Assembly: GCA_024998595.1 (NCBI GenBank)
Contig: JACOEK010000003.1
Location: 310,001 to 374,000 of the forward strand
DNA from: Nitrospira sp.
Lineage (GTDB): Bacteria > Nitrospirota > Nitrospiria > Nitrospirales > Nitrospiraceae
Direction of reading: 5' to 3'
Length of the DNA: 64,000 nucleotides
Of the stretch, positions 1 to 14,112 are shown in pieces. The first letter of the stretch is position 1; every line of letters begins with the position of its first letter. The notes below the pieces were generated by a model. That model saw only the letters and a program-made list of their open reading frames with translations. It was not told the DNA's origin and searched no databases. The translations under genes and the position numbers were made by a program.

Positions 1-4193
<4,193 letters not shown>

Positions 4194-4459
4194 ACGACCT
4201 ATCGAGGCTAAAGGTACGGCACTGATGTGTGAGAGTGAAAAATGGATCCTTGGATCAGATCAAAGCCTAGGGTTCGATCTGCAAGACTTGCCCGATGTCT
4301 TGAGAAGACGACGAAAATGGGTCCTCTCGGGTCACTATCATCCATTGCTTATTACACTTAGCATAGGCGGAGAGACGCATCAAGCCTTGAGACGATTTCT
4401 TGCTCCGCGGCAAAGTATCACAATATCAGCCGCTTACCTTCGTGAACCGGTTCGCGCGC

Positions 4460-5167
4460 TCATGGATTCCCCGTAGACGAGGCCGGGCTGTCATCCCGCA
4501 CGATAAATGGCTCCGTATCGAGCGCTCGTTTCAGGTGCGCGGCGGCCTGCTCGGCTTCGACTTCCGTTTGAAACTGACCGGCATACACCCGATACCGACG
4601 GCCGTCCGGAAGATCGACCGCGATCGCTCGAGAACCGGGATAGGCGCTCCTGAGCCGTTGCAGCAGCGCTTGTGCATTGGCGGGGTCGGCAAACGATCCG
4701 ACCTGTACACGCAACACCCCCATCTCACCGGCTCTCCCCTGGTAGCTGATAACCCGCAGTTCGATATCATCCGTACCCCGCCCGACCATGCCAACCGCCT
4801 GGGCGCCTGCAAGCGAGAGATCCAAAATTCGTCCCCGCGCAAATGGCCCCCGATCGTTAATCCGCACCGTCACCTGTCGTCCTGTCGTCAACGACCGCAC
4901 GACCGCCACAGACCCCAGCGGTAACGTGCGATGCGCCGCCGTCAGTTTATGCATGTCGTAGATTTCGCCGCTCGCCGTGCGGTTGCCGTGAAAACCGGGC
5001 CCATACCACGACGCGCTCCCCCGCTCCACAAATCCCAAGGGGTATCCGGGCGGATAAGAAGGACGGGCCGGACTCCAGCCGGCGCAACCATTGAGCCACG
5101 TGGTCAGGAGAAGAACGCACAGAGGGAAAAGAAGACGGCTTGCACTGGTCCTCTCTTCCCCCGGCAT
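4460..5167 (-). CDS. rlpA: RlpA-family septal ring lipoprotein / lytic transglycosylase with SPOR domain
   Basis: Predicted outer-membrane lipoprotein that cleaves peptidoglycan glycan strands at the division site. I start it at the ATG at 5167, which gives a short positive N-terminus, a hydrophobic segment and the lipobox LNGC; a longer frame up to 5290 adds unrelated residues and runs into the upstream gene. The double-psi beta-barrel carries the RlpA signatures (GNRTASGE, AAHRTLPLG, INDRGPFARGRILDLS) with the His and Asp typical of active members. The C-terminal 70 residues match a SPOR domain (RVQVGSFADPANAQALLQRL), which binds denuded glycan at the septum. The gene lies 8 bases after the ACT-domain gene and is probably in one operon with it. 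Confidence 0.9.
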   Translation of the reverse strand: MPGEERTSASRLLFPLCVLLLTTWLNGCAGWSPARPSYPPGYPLGFVERGSASWYGPGFHGNRTASGEIYDMHKLTAAHRTLPLGSVAVVRSLTTGRQVTVRINDRGPFARGRILDLSLAGAQAVGMVGRGTDDIELRVISYQGRAGEMGVLRVQVGSFADPANAQALLQRLRSAYPGSRAIAVDLPDGRRYRVYAGQFQTEVEAEQAAAHLKRALDTEPFIVRDDSPASSTGNP

Positions 5168-5175
5168 GAGGCGGA

Positions 5176-5586
5176 TCAAAATTCGTCGAGTGAATGGGTG
5201 CGCAGCACCCCGAGGGCTTTCGTGGTATTCGAGACGGTCAGCACGACAATGGCACGTTTGCCTTCCCGCGACGGGGTGCAATACCCGCACTTCACATTGA
5301 TGCGGGCCCTGGTAAGCGAATCGGCCACTTGTTTCAAAGCGCCGGGCTTGTTCTCCAGGCTTAAAATCAGGGCGGTCTCTTCGCGGAATTTAATTTTGGA
5401 TTTTCTCAGCGCGATCCGCGCGGCATCGACATCGGCCACGATCAGCCGCAGTTTTCCAGGCCCTGTCACTTCCGGCGCGGAAAAGGCCTTGATGTTGACC
5501 CCTGCGGCCCCCAGCACCGCCGCCACTGAGGCCAGCACACCGGGCTTGCTCTGTCCACTCACCACAAATTGCGTCGTTGTCGGCAT
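5176..5586 (-). CDS. ACT domain-containing protein (tandem ACT)
   Basis: A 136-residue protein made of two ACT domains, small-molecule (usually amino acid) binding modules. The first begins TTQFVVSGQSKPGVLASVAA, and the second has ALILSLENKPGALKQVADSL. No catalytic domain is attached, so it is probably a stand-alone regulatory subunit or sensor; the ligand is unknown. I chose the ATG at 5586 because a strong purine-rich ribosome site (GGGAGAGGAG) sits 3 bases before it; an ATG at 5616 in the same frame lacks one. It lies between a cupin gene and rlpA, all on the minus strand with short gaps. Confidence 0.8.
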   Translation of the reverse strand: MPTTTQFVVSGQSKPGVLASVAAVLGAAGVNIKAFSAPEVTGPGKLRLIVADVDAARIALRKSKIKFREETALILSLENKPGALKQVADSLTRARINVKCGYCTPSREGKRAIVVLTVSNTTKALGVLRTHSLDEF

Positions 5587-5616
5587 CGGCTCCTCTCCCT
5601 CTGCTGAGTCAGTCAA

Positions 5617-5910
5617 TCAGCCTGTGTGAATCTGCTTATACCCGTAGAGCCATTGAGCAGTCGTCCCACCGATATTTCTGACCGTGTGGGACATGCCCGC
5701 TGGAATGAGGACTTCCTCGCCCGGAGCGGGCGTGAAACGCTGTCCTCCAAACTCCAGTTCCAACCGGCCCGCGACCGGCATGATCAATTCATCCGTCGCG
5801 TGGCGGTAATCCTCCCATACTTGTCCTGGCGGATCAACCCAAAGATCACAACTGAAGCCCCGCGCGAGCCATTCCGTCATTACCCACTGCCGGTCGACTG
5901 TCGCCCTCAT
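5617..5910 (-). CDS. Small cupin-domain protein
   Basis: A 97-residue single-domain cupin. The core has the beta-barrel pattern with ATDELIMPVAGRLELEFGG and a second motif PGEEVLIPAGMSHTVRNIGG, whose His could be a metal ligand. The usual HxH of motif 1 is not obvious (HATDE), so metal binding is uncertain. The start at 5910 has GGAGG four bases upstream; an in-frame ATG at 5949 would add 13 residues. Function unknown; small cupins of this kind are often isomerases, dioxygenases or sugar/ligand binders. It is the first gene of the cupin-ACT-rlpA group. Confidence 0.75.
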   Translation of the reverse strand: MRATVDRQWVMTEWLARGFSCDLWVDPPGQVWEDYRHATDELIMPVAGRLELEFGGQRFTPAPGEEVLIPAGMSHTVRNIGGTTAQWLYGYKQIHTG

Positions 5911-6089
5911 CTCGCCTCCGGTCACGGCCGCTCGGGGTATGGCGAACATATCATGCGAAGCACATACGGGGGTATATCACTGTCGATCAGGAACTGATGG
6001 AGCGGACATGAGGATCGAGGCGGAATGTGTGGCGATAGTAGCGCGTGAGCGGTCGCGAGCCCCAGCTCCGCGAACATGTCTCGAACTCA

Positions 6090-7190
6090 TTACGCCGATG
6101 AGCGCAATTCCATGGTCCGGCCAGGCCTGCGTCCCAAGCGGCGTTCGAGGCATGCTAATACGGCAGCCTCATCCGGCGGCAAACAGCCGGCCGAGCGAAC
6201 GAGTGATCTGGAGATCTGCGAGGTCAATGAACTGGCCAAAGACCCCTCCAAGTAGGCTTGTACGATTTCCGGATGCACATAACATTTCCGGCACACGGTC
6301 TTGGTATTGCCGAGTCGCTTCGCCACTGTCTCAATCGCTGTCACGACATTCCGTTTGGCCTGCGCCGCCGAACCACTCGCGTGACACTCTTGCAAAGCCT
6401 TCGCAGCCAGCACCGTGCCGGCCCAGGTTCGAAAATCTTTGGCCGTGAACTCCTCTCCCGCCATACGCCGAAGATAGTCATTGACGTCTGCGGCATCTAT
6501 GCCATGCCTGGCTCCCTGCGCATCGACATATTGAAAGAGCTCGAATCCCGGGAGGTCCCGGCTTTGTCGAACGATACGCGCCAACCGGCGGTCCTTGAGG
6601 TCCACCAGATGCACGATCCCGCTTTTGCCGCGAAATTCGAACCGGACCGTCGCCCCGTCGACCTTGGCGTGACGGTCGCGCATCGTGGTCAGACCGAAAG
6701 ACTTGTTGGTCTTGGCATATTCCTCATTGCCGATTCGGATCAGCGTCGTCTCGAGCAACCGCACAACCGTGGCCAAAATCTTTTCTCGCGGAAGGCCAGG
6801 CAAAGCCAAGTCTCGCTCGACCCGCTTCCGGATACGCGGCAAGAGCCTGGCGAACGCGAGCATCCGTCCATATTTATTCTCATCCCGAACTTCCTGCCAG
6901 CGCGGGTGATAGCGATATTGCTTTCGCCCTCTGGCATCACGCCCGGTCGCCTGTAAATGGCCATTGGGATCTGCACAGATCCACACGTCTTTCCAGGCGG
7001 GAGGAATGACAAGGGAGCGGATACGGCGAAGGTGTCGCTCATCGCGAAGCGGGATTCCGGAGGCGCTGAGATACGCATGGGTTCCGCGCTTCGTGACGCG
7101 CCTGAATCCTGCCACGCCTTCTCTCACATACCGCAGCCCGGCAGAGCGTGCCGACCCCAAGACATCTTTCGGCGAGATGATTCGCATCAT
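6090..7190 (-). CDS. DNA topoisomerase IB (poxvirus-like)
   Basis: Relaxes supercoiled DNA by transient 3'-phosphotyrosine cleavage. The 366-residue protein has the N-terminal TopIB domain (SGIPLRDERHLRRIRSLVIPPAW and WICADPNGHLQATGRDARGR) and the C-terminal tyrosine-recombinase-like catalytic domain: NKSFGLTTMRDRHAKVDG, the catalytic Arg region AKDFRTWAGT, and the active-site Tyr in CRKCYVHPEIV at about residue 305. The gene stands alone on the minus strand. Start: two adjacent ATGs (7190 and 7187), neither with a clear ribosome site. Bacterial TopIB is patchily distributed and is an addition to gyrase and TopA. Confidence 0.92.
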   Translation of the reverse strand: MMRIISPKDVLGSARSAGLRYVREGVAGFRRVTKRGTHAYLSASGIPLRDERHLRRIRSLVIPPAWKDVWICADPNGHLQATGRDARGRKQYRYHPRWQEVRDENKYGRMLAFARLLPRIRKRVERDLALPGLPREKILATVVRLLETTLIRIGNEEYAKTNKSFGLTTMRDRHAKVDGATVRFEFRGKSGIVHLVDLKDRRLARIVRQSRDLPGFELFQYVDAQGARHGIDAADVNDYLRRMAGEEFTAKDFRTWAGTVLAAKALQECHASGSAAQAKRNVVTAIETVAKRLGNTKTVCRKCYVHPEIVQAYLEGSLASSLTSQISRSLVRSAGCLPPDEAAVLACLERRLGRRPGRTMELRSSA

Positions 7191-7221
7191 GATTGGGTGT
7201 GCGCCATGAATTGAAGAGGGG

Positions 7222-8796
7222 TCATGCTTTCCCCTGCTCCTTTACCAACCCTGGTAAAATTGCTTTGAAGAAGGCGTTTTGAATCAGCGTTCCCATCACC
7301 TGCCACGTATCAGCAGAGGGATTCGTCACCGGGCCTGTTATGCCTGCGTCCGCCGCAACCTGATCCTGGCCCGGATTGTTGAGCAGTTCTACGATGCCAC
7401 TGATGACCGACTCGAACACTTTTTTTGTCCATGCCTTCTCCTCATCTTGCTCCGGGTCATAGACTTCAACATCTTTGAATATCGGCTTGAGATAACCGGA
7501 CACTTGTTTGTGGCGGATGGAGAGCTCGCTGAAGAGTGAGAGGTTGCCTCGATGGACATCGAAGTCGGCATAAGACCGCAGCACATCGTTGAACGATTTC
7601 AGATCGGTTTTGACAATTTGCACTCCGACATCGAAATCGGGAGATGGCTTCTCAGGCCGGAACGTGCCGACAATGACGCTGCGCCCCGTGCCCATAAGCC
7701 GGCCCGTCACTTTGATGACCGCATCGCCTCCTTGCAACTCGCGCAACCTGGTGGTGAAGTTGTCGAGATCTGCATTCACCTCTGAGACAAACACCCGGTA
7801 AGGGTGGCTGGTTGTCTTATTCACGAATCCAAACTCGCTGTCCAACACCTTTCCTTGGTTCACATTGATGACCAGAAGAGGACTGTCCTTCGCTTTCTTG
7901 GCCACAGCCACGGCTTCTGCCCGGCGGGCCTCGTCTGTGGGGCGTCGGCGATACAAATAGTCTGCCTTCACCCCTTCCAAACGGATTTCCCGCACATCCG
8001 CCACCTGCTTCCACGGCGCATATTCGGCATGGCCGTTCGCGGTGATCTTGCCCCGATCGAGCTGCAGGCTGTAGCCCCCGGCGAGACCGGCAAAATCGTG
8101 TAGCGCGAGATCGTCCAGGTTGAAATCGACAGTGAAGGCCGGAAGCGGTTTGGTCAGCACATTAGCATGGCCTTCAGCCGCGACACGGCCCCCTTCCGGA
8201 AGCCGTGCTTCCAGTTTGATCGCGGACGGATACTCCTGACCTTCTCCGCCACGGTTGCTGATCTCCCTGGCCTCGAACTGTATGTCAGTGAGTTTCACCG
8301 GCGGCGCCTTCGAATGGTCGAAGTATGTGATCTGGGCCTGCGTTACCTTCAACTCGCTGATCCGAAGCGGCAGGAGGTTTCGAACGATGTCCTGCCAGCC
8401 GCTCGGGCGTGCCTCATTGAGCTCCGTCTTGGCTTGGGGGCGCGTCAAGTCGGCGGACGGTCCGTCGAGCCGATGGTCGCTCACAAGGTTGCCCGTCAGT
8501 AATCCAGTTAAATGAATGCCCGCATGCCATTTTGGAATGTGAACCATCGGAGGATGAGGATGGCGTTTCTGGATGAGAGTCACGTTTTCAAGATCGAGCG
8601 ACAGGGTCAGAGGATGAAGGTCGAGTTTGCCGATGCGAAGGGTATGCACGTTGAGCGAGGCGTTAGCTTTGTCTTCAATATACTTCCTCACTGGCTCATC
8701 GGCGATTGCCGAGGCGAGCAACATCAGGGTTACGAGGGCGACCCCAATACCCCCGACCCACTGTATCCAACGTGCAATGATCGGGTGAGTAGGCAC
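7222..8796 (-). CDS. DUF748 (AsmA-like) membrane-anchored protein
   Basis: A 524-residue protein with one N-terminal membrane helix (about residues 12-32, GGIGVALVTLMLLASAI) followed by a long periplasmic region. The body matches the DUF748/AsmA-like pattern: repeated amphipathic beta strands, HTLRIGKLDLHPLTLSLDLE near the start, FNLDDLALHDFAGLAGGYSL in the middle, and SELSIRHKQVSGYLKPIFKD near the end. Large AsmA-like proteins form beta grooves thought to move lipids between membranes; whether that holds here is inference. GTG start at 8796 preceded by GAGG. No partner genes lie in the same direction apart from topoisomerase IB, 31 bases downstream. Confidence 0.82.
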   Translation of the reverse strand: MPTHPIIARWIQWVGGIGVALVTLMLLASAIADEPVRKYIEDKANASLNVHTLRIGKLDLHPLTLSLDLENVTLIQKRHPHPPMVHIPKWHAGIHLTGLLTGNLVSDHRLDGPSADLTRPQAKTELNEARPSGWQDIVRNLLPLRISELKVTQAQITYFDHSKAPPVKLTDIQFEAREISNRGGEGQEYPSAIKLEARLPEGGRVAAEGHANVLTKPLPAFTVDFNLDDLALHDFAGLAGGYSLQLDRGKITANGHAEYAPWKQVADVREIRLEGVKADYLYRRRPTDEARRAEAVAVAKKAKDSPLLVINVNQGKVLDSEFGFVNKTTSHPYRVFVSEVNADLDNFTTRLRELQGGDAVIKVTGRLMGTGRSVIVGTFRPEKPSPDFDVGVQIVKTDLKSFNDVLRSYADFDVHRGNLSLFSELSIRHKQVSGYLKPIFKDVEVYDPEQDEEKAWTKKVFESVISGIVELLNNPGQDQVAADAGITGPVTNPSADTWQVMGTLIQNAFFKAILPGLVKEQGKA

Positions 8797-9017
8797 AACA
8801 TTGACCTCTTCCTATTGTTTTGAGGACATCCCAGGGTACCAAACCAGCACAATCCTCCAACTCGGATGAACCCTAGTGGTGAAAAAACCGACAACAGGAC
8901 AAATGCAAAGCGATATGGCATAGACCTCTGCAGCCCTGCGGTTCAGACAAGGGTATACTGTCACATGCGTAGGCCCAGTGCGGCCAGACAGATTTTCTAG
9001 AGGGGGGAATCTCGGCC

Positions 9018-9632
9018 ATGACGGACTATCTCGACGTGTCGTATCGATTCACGCTGCTCGTAGCCACTCTCTTGATCATCGGATGTACAGGTCCACAGCA
9101 TACCTATCCGGCAGGAGATTTCCCGGGTTCTGGACTTCCCTCTCCGAGAGAAATCATCTCTATGGATACGTCGTGGGAAAGGGAGTTTGGACAGGTCCAA
9201 GGAGTTAAAGCCAGCGGACTCGTGTTTGTCTCGGGTCAGGTGAGCGTCGATGAGAAAGGCCTCCTCGTCGGCAAGGGCAGCCTGGAAACACAGATGCGAC
9301 AGGCCTATGCCAACGTGGCGAAGGTGCTGCAGCAGTTGAATCTCACCATGAATGATGTGCTGGAGGAAACGCTCTACGTCACGGACATGCCACCAGCGCT
9401 CACCCTCGGTCCAAAAATCCGGCGCGAGGTCTATGGCGGTCCGCCTGCCGTGGCGAGTACATTGCTCCAAGTGCAACGTCTTGCCTTTGCCGATGCCATG
9501 ATCGAGATCCGGGTCATTGCGAAGGCGGGAATGACAGCCTCGCCACGTTCGGGAGGATCATCGGATGAGTCGCCGCGGCGTGGAAGCCGCGGCGGCGGGC
9601 GAGGGCGAAGCGGGGGATACGGAGGGTATTAG
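9018..9632 (+). CDS. RidA/YjgF-family lipoprotein with Gly/Arg-rich tail
   Basis: The N-terminus has a signal sequence ending in a lipobox (LIIGC, Cys23), so the protein should be exported and lipidated. Residues about 47-175 form a RidA fold (SGLVFVSGQVSVDEKGLLVG, VASTLLQVQRLAFADAMIEI). Cytoplasmic RidA proteins hydrolyse reactive imines; an envelope form is unusual. The Arg that binds substrate carboxylate in active RidA is not obvious, so activity is uncertain. The last 25 residues are a low-complexity tail with RG/GG steps (RGSRGGGRGRSGGYGGY), like RGG boxes of nucleic-acid-binding proteins. Ribosome site GAGGGGGG lies upstream of the ATG. Confidence 0.8.
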   Translation: MTDYLDVSYRFTLLVATLLIIGCTGPQHTYPAGDFPGSGLPSPREIISMDTSWEREFGQVQGVKASGLVFVSGQVSVDEKGLLVGKGSLETQMRQAYANVAKVLQQLNLTMNDVLEETLYVTDMPPALTLGPKIRREVYGGPPAVASTLLQVQRLAFADAMIEIRVIAKAGMTASPRSGGSSDESPRRGSRGGGRGRSGGYGGY

Positions 9633-9682
9633 TGACCGGTTGAAGCTTTCAGGTACGTTGGCTCGTCGGAGAATGGGGGCGG

Positions 9683-9714
9683 TGACCAGGCAACAATGGT
9701 CTGTTGCCCGGTCA
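9683..9714. terminator. Hairpin between convergent genes (terminator-like)
   Basis: A 13-base inverted repeat (TGACCAGGCAACA / TGTTGCCCGGTCA) with a 6-base loop and one A-C mismatch. It lies between the RidA gene and the convergent PilZ gene. There is no T-run on either side, so it is not a classic intrinsic terminator. Confidence 0.4.
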
Positions 9715-9746
9715 TGTGGCACGCGCTCTCTTCCCTTCAAGGAGGT

Positions 9747-10112
9747 TCAGCAGTGAACGGCACTTAGACAGACAACGGGCTCACTCCAATTAGCTTGCGG
9801 TTTGCGTTGTTCGACATGTCCGGCTAGCCAGCGCAATCGAATCTGATCCGCGTCAGACATCCGGATAAACTCGAGTCCCACCTGCCCGTCGCTCACCCAA
9901 CGCACAGCCGCCAACTTGATCTGCATGGGTGAGGGGCTGGTAGGGAACGTCAGCCGCAGGTCCACATACTGGCCCACCTTGAGTTTCATGCGCGTCGTCA
10001 GGAGGCAGCCCGGCACGGAGAGATTGACCATTTCCGCCTGTCCGACCAGGCCGTTACACGACAACACACAGGTGCTCTGTACTGACGCTCGTGAACTGTA
10101 TCGCTTTTTCAT
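9747..10112 (-). CDS. PilZ domain protein
   Basis: A 121-residue stand-alone PilZ domain, a receptor for cyclic di-GMP. The binding signatures are present: RxxxR near the N-terminus (RYSSR, residues 4-8) and NLSVPGC, matching (D/N)xSxxG, followed by beta strands ending VRWVSDGQVGLEFIRM. I start it at the ATG at 10112, which has GAGGAGG five bases upstream; the open frame continues to 10235, but those residues are not PilZ-like. No output domain is attached, so it probably acts by binding another protein. Confidence 0.85.
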   Translation of the reverse strand: MKKRYSSRASVQSTCVLSCNGLVGQAEMVNLSVPGCLLTTRMKLKVGQYVDLRLTFPTSPSPMQIKLAAVRWVSDGQVGLEFIRMSDADQIRLRWLAGHVEQRKPQANWSEPVVCLSAVHC

Positions 10113-10232
10113 CCGTCCTCCTCGTGGTGTGGGCCGCCGAATCAGCTGATACTCAAGCCTAGCCGAGGGGTCGCACCGGCACATTACCTGGTGTTGGTAA
10201 CTCGGAAGGGGGGGAATGTAGAGGATGGATGG

Positions 10233-10279
10233 CAAAAAAAGGCCGCGACTACCCTCTTTTTCTAAGGTAGCCGCGGCTT
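10233..10279 (-). terminator. Intrinsic terminator of nrdJ
   Basis: Read on the minus strand, GCCGCGGCTACC pairs with GGTAGTCGCGGC (one wobble) across an A-rich loop and is followed by seven T. It begins about 30 bases after the nrdJ stop codon. This is the clearest intrinsic terminator in the window. Confidence 0.85.
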
Positions 10280-10310
10280 TGCCGTCATGCTGAACACTGG
10301 TTCGTCGAGG

Positions 10311-13300
10311 CTATGAGCACCCGCTCGTTTCTCCGCAACTCATGCACTTCAGACAGGTTCCGTTGCGCACCAGGGTGAACTGTTTGCAATTCTGGCAAGG
10401 GTCACCTTCGTACCCCTTCTCCTTGGCTTCCTGGCGCACCGAAGTCACGGTGACGGTCTCGCGCTTCAGTTCCACCTTATGCGCGACGCTGCCATTGCCC
10501 GGCCGATGACTATGGCCGTTGCCGCCGTTCATCCCGTTCCGCCGCACAGGCAGATGTTCGGTGAGGATCGACGACTTGGCCAACGCGGTCATGTCCGCCT
10601 CTTCATCCACGCATTCCGGATCTTGTTCATCCTTCTTCATCGAATCCATGCGCAGATCTTCTTCACGCACCTGCGACAGATCGGTCCGCTCCAGATACGT
10701 GATCGCGAGTTCGCGGAAGATGTAGTCGATGATCGACGTCGCCATCTTGATACGATCGTTCAGTTTCACCGGCCCGTTCGGCTCGAAGCGGGTAAACACG
10801 AAGGCTTCGACGAACTCCTCCAGCGGCACGCCGTGCTGCAGGCCGAGAGAAATCGCGATGGCGAAATTGTTCATCAAGCTGCGGAAGGCGGCGCCTTCCT
10901 TGTGCATATCGAGGAAAATTTCGCCGAGCGTGCCGTCCTCGTATTCGCCGGTGCGAAGATAGAGTTTGTGGCCACCGATGATGGCCTTCTGCGTGTACCC
11001 GCTGCGTCGAGCCGGGAGCGACCGCCGCTTGTGGAGGTACCGCACCAGCACGCGCTCGGCCACTTTTTCAGCCACGGTCAAGACGCTGGGCGTCGCTTCC
11101 GCGCCCTTGCCGCTGTCGGATGAGGCGTTGAGCGGTTGGCTCAGCTTCGATCCGTCACGATAGAGAGCCACGGCCTTGACCATGCTCTTCCAGGCGAACA
11201 GGTATGCCGCTTTCACATCTTCCAGCGTGGCGTCGGCAGGCATGTTGATAGTCTTGCTGATGGCGCCGCTGATGAATGGCTGGGCCGCCGCCATCATGCG
11301 GATATGAGCATCGACGGCAATATAGCGCTGACCGATCCTGCCACAACGATTGGCGCAATCGAAGATGGGCAGATGTTCGAGCTTGAGGTGTGGCGCGCCT
11401 TCCACGGTCATCGTGCCGCAGCAATAGTCGTTCGCCGCCGCCACATCTTCCTGAGTGAAGCCCAGGGTCTTGAGCATGTTGAACGTCGGGTCCGCCAACT
11501 GCGCGTCGTTGATGCCGAGTTTCTGCCTGCAGAAATCTTCACCCAAGGTGTACTTGTTGAAGACGAACTGGATTTCGAACGCCTGCGCCAACGATCCTTC
11601 CAGCCGCTCCAGCGCCGCATCGTCGAAACCCTTTTGACGCAGTACTTCGTGATTGATGAACGGCGCACCCTTCAAGGTTTGATGGCCCGCACAATAGGCT
11701 CCGATGTCCCGGATTTGCGCATCGGTGTACCCGAGTGCCTGCAAAGCCGGGGGTAGACTCTGGTTGATGATCTTGAAGTAGCCCCCGCCCGCCAGTTTTT
11801 TGAACTTGACCAGGGCGAAATCCGGTTCGATGCCGGTTGTGTCGCAATCCATGACCAGTCCGATCGTGCCGGTCGGCGCAATGACAGTCACTTGCGCGTT
11901 GCGGAACCCGTAAGCCGTGCCCAATTCCAAGGCACGATCCCAGGCGCGCCGCGCCGCCAAGAGCATGGCCGGTGGACAATGTTCCGGTTGAATCGAGGCC
12001 GGCAGAATCGTGAGGTCCTCATACTCCTCATGAGGCGCGCTATACGCCGCCCGCCGGTGATTCCGGATGACGCGCAACATCGATTCCCGATTCCGGTTGT
12101 AGCCGGGGAAGGGACCGATCTCCGCCGCCATTTCCGCCGACGTCGCATAGGATTCGCCGGTCATGATCGCCGTGATCGCGCCGCAAATCGCCGTCGCCTT
12201 CTGCGAATCATAGGGAATGCTTTGTTTCATGAGGATGGTACCGAGGTTGGCGTAGCCCAGCCCCAGCGTCCGATACTCGAAACTCTTCTGCGCAATCGCG
12301 CGGCTGGGGAACGAGGCCATCAACACGCTGATTTCCAGGGCCACGGTCCAGAGACGGACGGCATGGCGGAAGGAATCCAGATCGAACTCCCCTTCCGCGT
12401 TGAAAAACTTGGCGAGGTTCAAGGAGGCCAGGTTGCAGGCCGTGTCGTCCAGGAACATGTATTCGGAACAGGGATTCGACGCGTTGATCCGCCCGTCTTC
12501 CGGACAGGTATGCCATTCGTTGATCGTCGTATCGTACTGTGTGCCGGGATCGGCGCAAATCCAGGCCGCCCAGGCGATTTTGTCCCAGAGGTCCCGGGCT
12601 TTGATCGTCCTGCTGACCTTGCCGTCGATCCGGCGGCGCAATTCCCAATCGCCATCCCGCTCCAAGGCATCGAAGAAGCCGTTCGGGATACGCACGCTGT
12701 TGTTGGAATTCTGCCCCGACACGGTCTGGTAGGCCTTGCCGTCCCAATTGGTGTCATATTCGTGAAACACAAAGTGGGTGTAGCCCTGCTTCGCATAGTC
12801 GAACATGCGATGGATATAGGCTTCCGGCACCATGTCGCGACGGGCGGCGGTCACGGCTTCCCGCAACACCTGGTTGTGCTTCATATCCAACTCGAGGTGC
12901 CCCAATCCCTGCGCATCGACTAATTGGCAGGCCTTGAGCACGGCATTGAGCCGTTGTGCACAAATCTTGGAGCCGGTGACCATGGCGGCCACCTTCTGCT
13001 CTTCGACAACTTTCCAGTCGATGAATTCTTCGATATCGGGGTGATCGAGATCCAGGCAGACCATCTTGGCCGCGCGCCTGGTCGTTCCGCCCGACTTGAT
13101 CGCCCCGGCGGCGCGATCGCCGATCTTCAGGAACGACATGAGCCCTGACGAACGCCCGCCACCCGACAAGGACTCGCCGTCGCCGCGCAACCGCGAGAAA
13201 TTCGTGCCGGTGCCGGATCCGTACTTGAAGAGCCGTGCTTCGCGAACCCATAGGTCCATGATGCCGTTCTCATTGACCAGATCATCTTCAATCGACTGGA

Positions 13301-13853
13301 TGAAACAGGCATGGGGTTGAGGATGCTCAAAGGCGTTTGTCGCCCGCACCACCTCGCCCAATTTGGGATCGACGTAGAAGTGGCCCTGCGCCGGCCCCGA
13401 CAGCCCGTAGGCATAGTGCAGCCCGGTGTTAAACCATTGCGGGCTGTTGGGAGCGGCCATTTGATAGGCCAGCATGTAACACATTTCATCGTGGAAGGCG
13501 GTCGCATCCTCCGGCGTTTTGAAATAGCCGTGATTCTTGCCCCAGAAGGTCCAGCACCCGGCCAACCGGTTGAACACCTGACGGGAGTCGCGCTCGCCTC
13601 CCAGCACGGGCTTGCCTGCGGCATCCACCACCGGCGTGCCATCCTCATGAACTTGCGGGACACCGGCTTTCCGGAAGTATTTTTGCGCCAGAATATCGAT
13701 CGCCAACTGCGTCCAATGTTCCGGGATATCGATATGCTCCAACTTGAAGACGGTCGATCCGTCGGGATTCCGGATCTCCGAGGAACGTTTTACGAACGCA
13801 AGACCCTCATAGGGGCTCTGCCCACGCTTGGTGAATCTACGTTCAATCCTCAC
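10311..13853 (-). CDS. nrdJ: Adenosylcobalamin-dependent (class II) ribonucleoside reductase
   Basis: Reduces ribonucleotides to deoxyribonucleotides using an adenosylcobalamin-generated thiyl radical, so it needs no oxygen and no small subunit. The 1180 residues fit the long bacterial NrdJ family. Visible landmarks: [12 protein letters not shown] (about 135), [18 protein letters not shown] (about 210), the active-site loop with [11 protein letters not shown] and CNLASLNL (about 460), the strand [18 protein letters not shown], and a Cys-rich C-terminal tail (CQNC ... CLKC ... CGETSGC) for redox or zinc. The GTG start at 13853 is fixed by a perfect AAGGAGG five bases upstream. Two NrdR-like boxes precede it and a strong terminator follows it; it appears monocistronic. 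Confidence 0.96.
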   Translation of the reverse strand: MRIERRFTKRGQSPYEGLAFVKRSSEIRNPDGSTVFKLEHIDIPEHWTQLAIDILAQKYFRKAGVPQVHEDGTPVVDAAGKPVLGGERDSRQVFNRLAGCWTFWGKNHGYFKTPEDATAFHDEMCYMLAYQMAAPNSPQWFNTGLHYAYGLSGPAQGHFYVDPKLGEVVRATNAFEHPQPHACFIQSIEDDLVNENGIMDLWVREARLFKYGSGTGTNFSRLRGDGESLSGGGRSSGLMSFLKIGDRAAGAIKSGGTTRRAAKMVCLDLDHPDIEEFIDWKVVEEQKVAAMVTGSKICAQRLNAVLKACQLVDAQGLGHLELDMKHNQVLREAVTAARRDMVPEAYIHRMFDYAKQGYTHFVFHEYDTNWDGKAYQTVSGQNSNNSVRIPNGFFDALERDGDWELRRRIDGKVSRTIKARDLWDKIAWAAWICADPGTQYDTTINEWHTCPEDGRINASNPCSEYMFLDDTACNLASLNLAKFFNAEGEFDLDSFRHAVRLWTVALEISVLMASFPSRAIAQKSFEYRTLGLGYANLGTILMKQSIPYDSQKATAICGAITAIMTGESYATSAEMAAEIGPFPGYNRNRESMLRVIRNHRRAAYSAPHEEYEDLTILPASIQPEHCPPAMLLAARRAWDRALELGTAYGFRNAQVTVIAPTGTIGLVMDCDTTGIEPDFALVKFKKLAGGGYFKIINQSLPPALQALGYTDAQIRDIGAYCAGHQTLKGAPFINHEVLRQKGFDDAALERLEGSLAQAFEIQFVFNKYTLGEDFCRQKLGINDAQLADPTFNMLKTLGFTQEDVAAANDYCCGTMTVEGAPHLKLEHLPIFDCANRCGRIGQRYIAVDAHIRMMAAAQPFISGAISKTINMPADATLEDVKAAYLFAWKSMVKAVALYRDGSKLSQPLNASSDSGKGAEATPSVLTVAEKVAERVLVRYLHKRRSLPARRSGYTQKAIIGGHKLYLRTGEYEDGTLGEIFLDMHKEGAAFRSLMNNFAIAISLGLQHGVPLEEFVEAFVFTRFEPNGPVKLNDRIKMATSIIDYIFRELAITYLERTDLSQVREEDLRMDSMKKDEQDPECVDEEADMTALAKSSILTEHLPVRRNGMNGGNGHSHRPGNGSVAHKVELKRETVTVTSVRQEAKEKGYEGDPCQNCKQFTLVRNGTCLKCMSCGETSGCS

Positions 13854-13985
13854 TGGTTCCTCCTTAACAGATGCCTAACGTTCGGTGCAGATGCCGGACG
13901 GCGAGTGTGTATTGGTTGGGACGGGAAAAGAGGCCTGGCCATCCAGAGGTACATTCTCTTTGAAAAACGCTCTCGACTGCATTGC

Positions 13986-14032
13986 ATACTAGATATAGTG
14001 ATCCCATTTTTTTGTCAAACAAAATGTTGTGG
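13986..14032 (-). promoter_or_regulatory. Pair of NrdR-like boxes in the nrdJ promoter
   Basis: Two 16-base sites, 13986-14001 (ATACTAGATATAGTGA) and 14017-14032 (AAACAAAATGTTGTGG), each fit the known NrdR consensus acaCwAtATaTwGtgt at its strong positions (C4, A6, A8, T9, T11, G13). Their centres are 31 bases apart, the helical-phase spacing typical of NrdR operators. A minus-strand -35 TTGACA (14018-14013) and an AT-rich -10 (TATCTA, 13995-13990, 17-base spacer) overlap them, so binding would block RNA polymerase. The nrdR gene itself is not in the window. Confidence 0.75.
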
Positions 14033-14112
14033 CACACCTGTGAGTAATGGGGATAAGCTGGTGATAGCGGCTCCGCTAGATTTGGGGCTGCTTTTCTCCA
14101 TTTTTCGCTGAG

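Noticed and set aside
11892-12923. Long plus-strand frame (343 codons) inside nrdJ
   Set aside because: It is antisense to well conserved nrdJ sequence, is Arg/His/Gly-rich, and has no ribosome site or domain.
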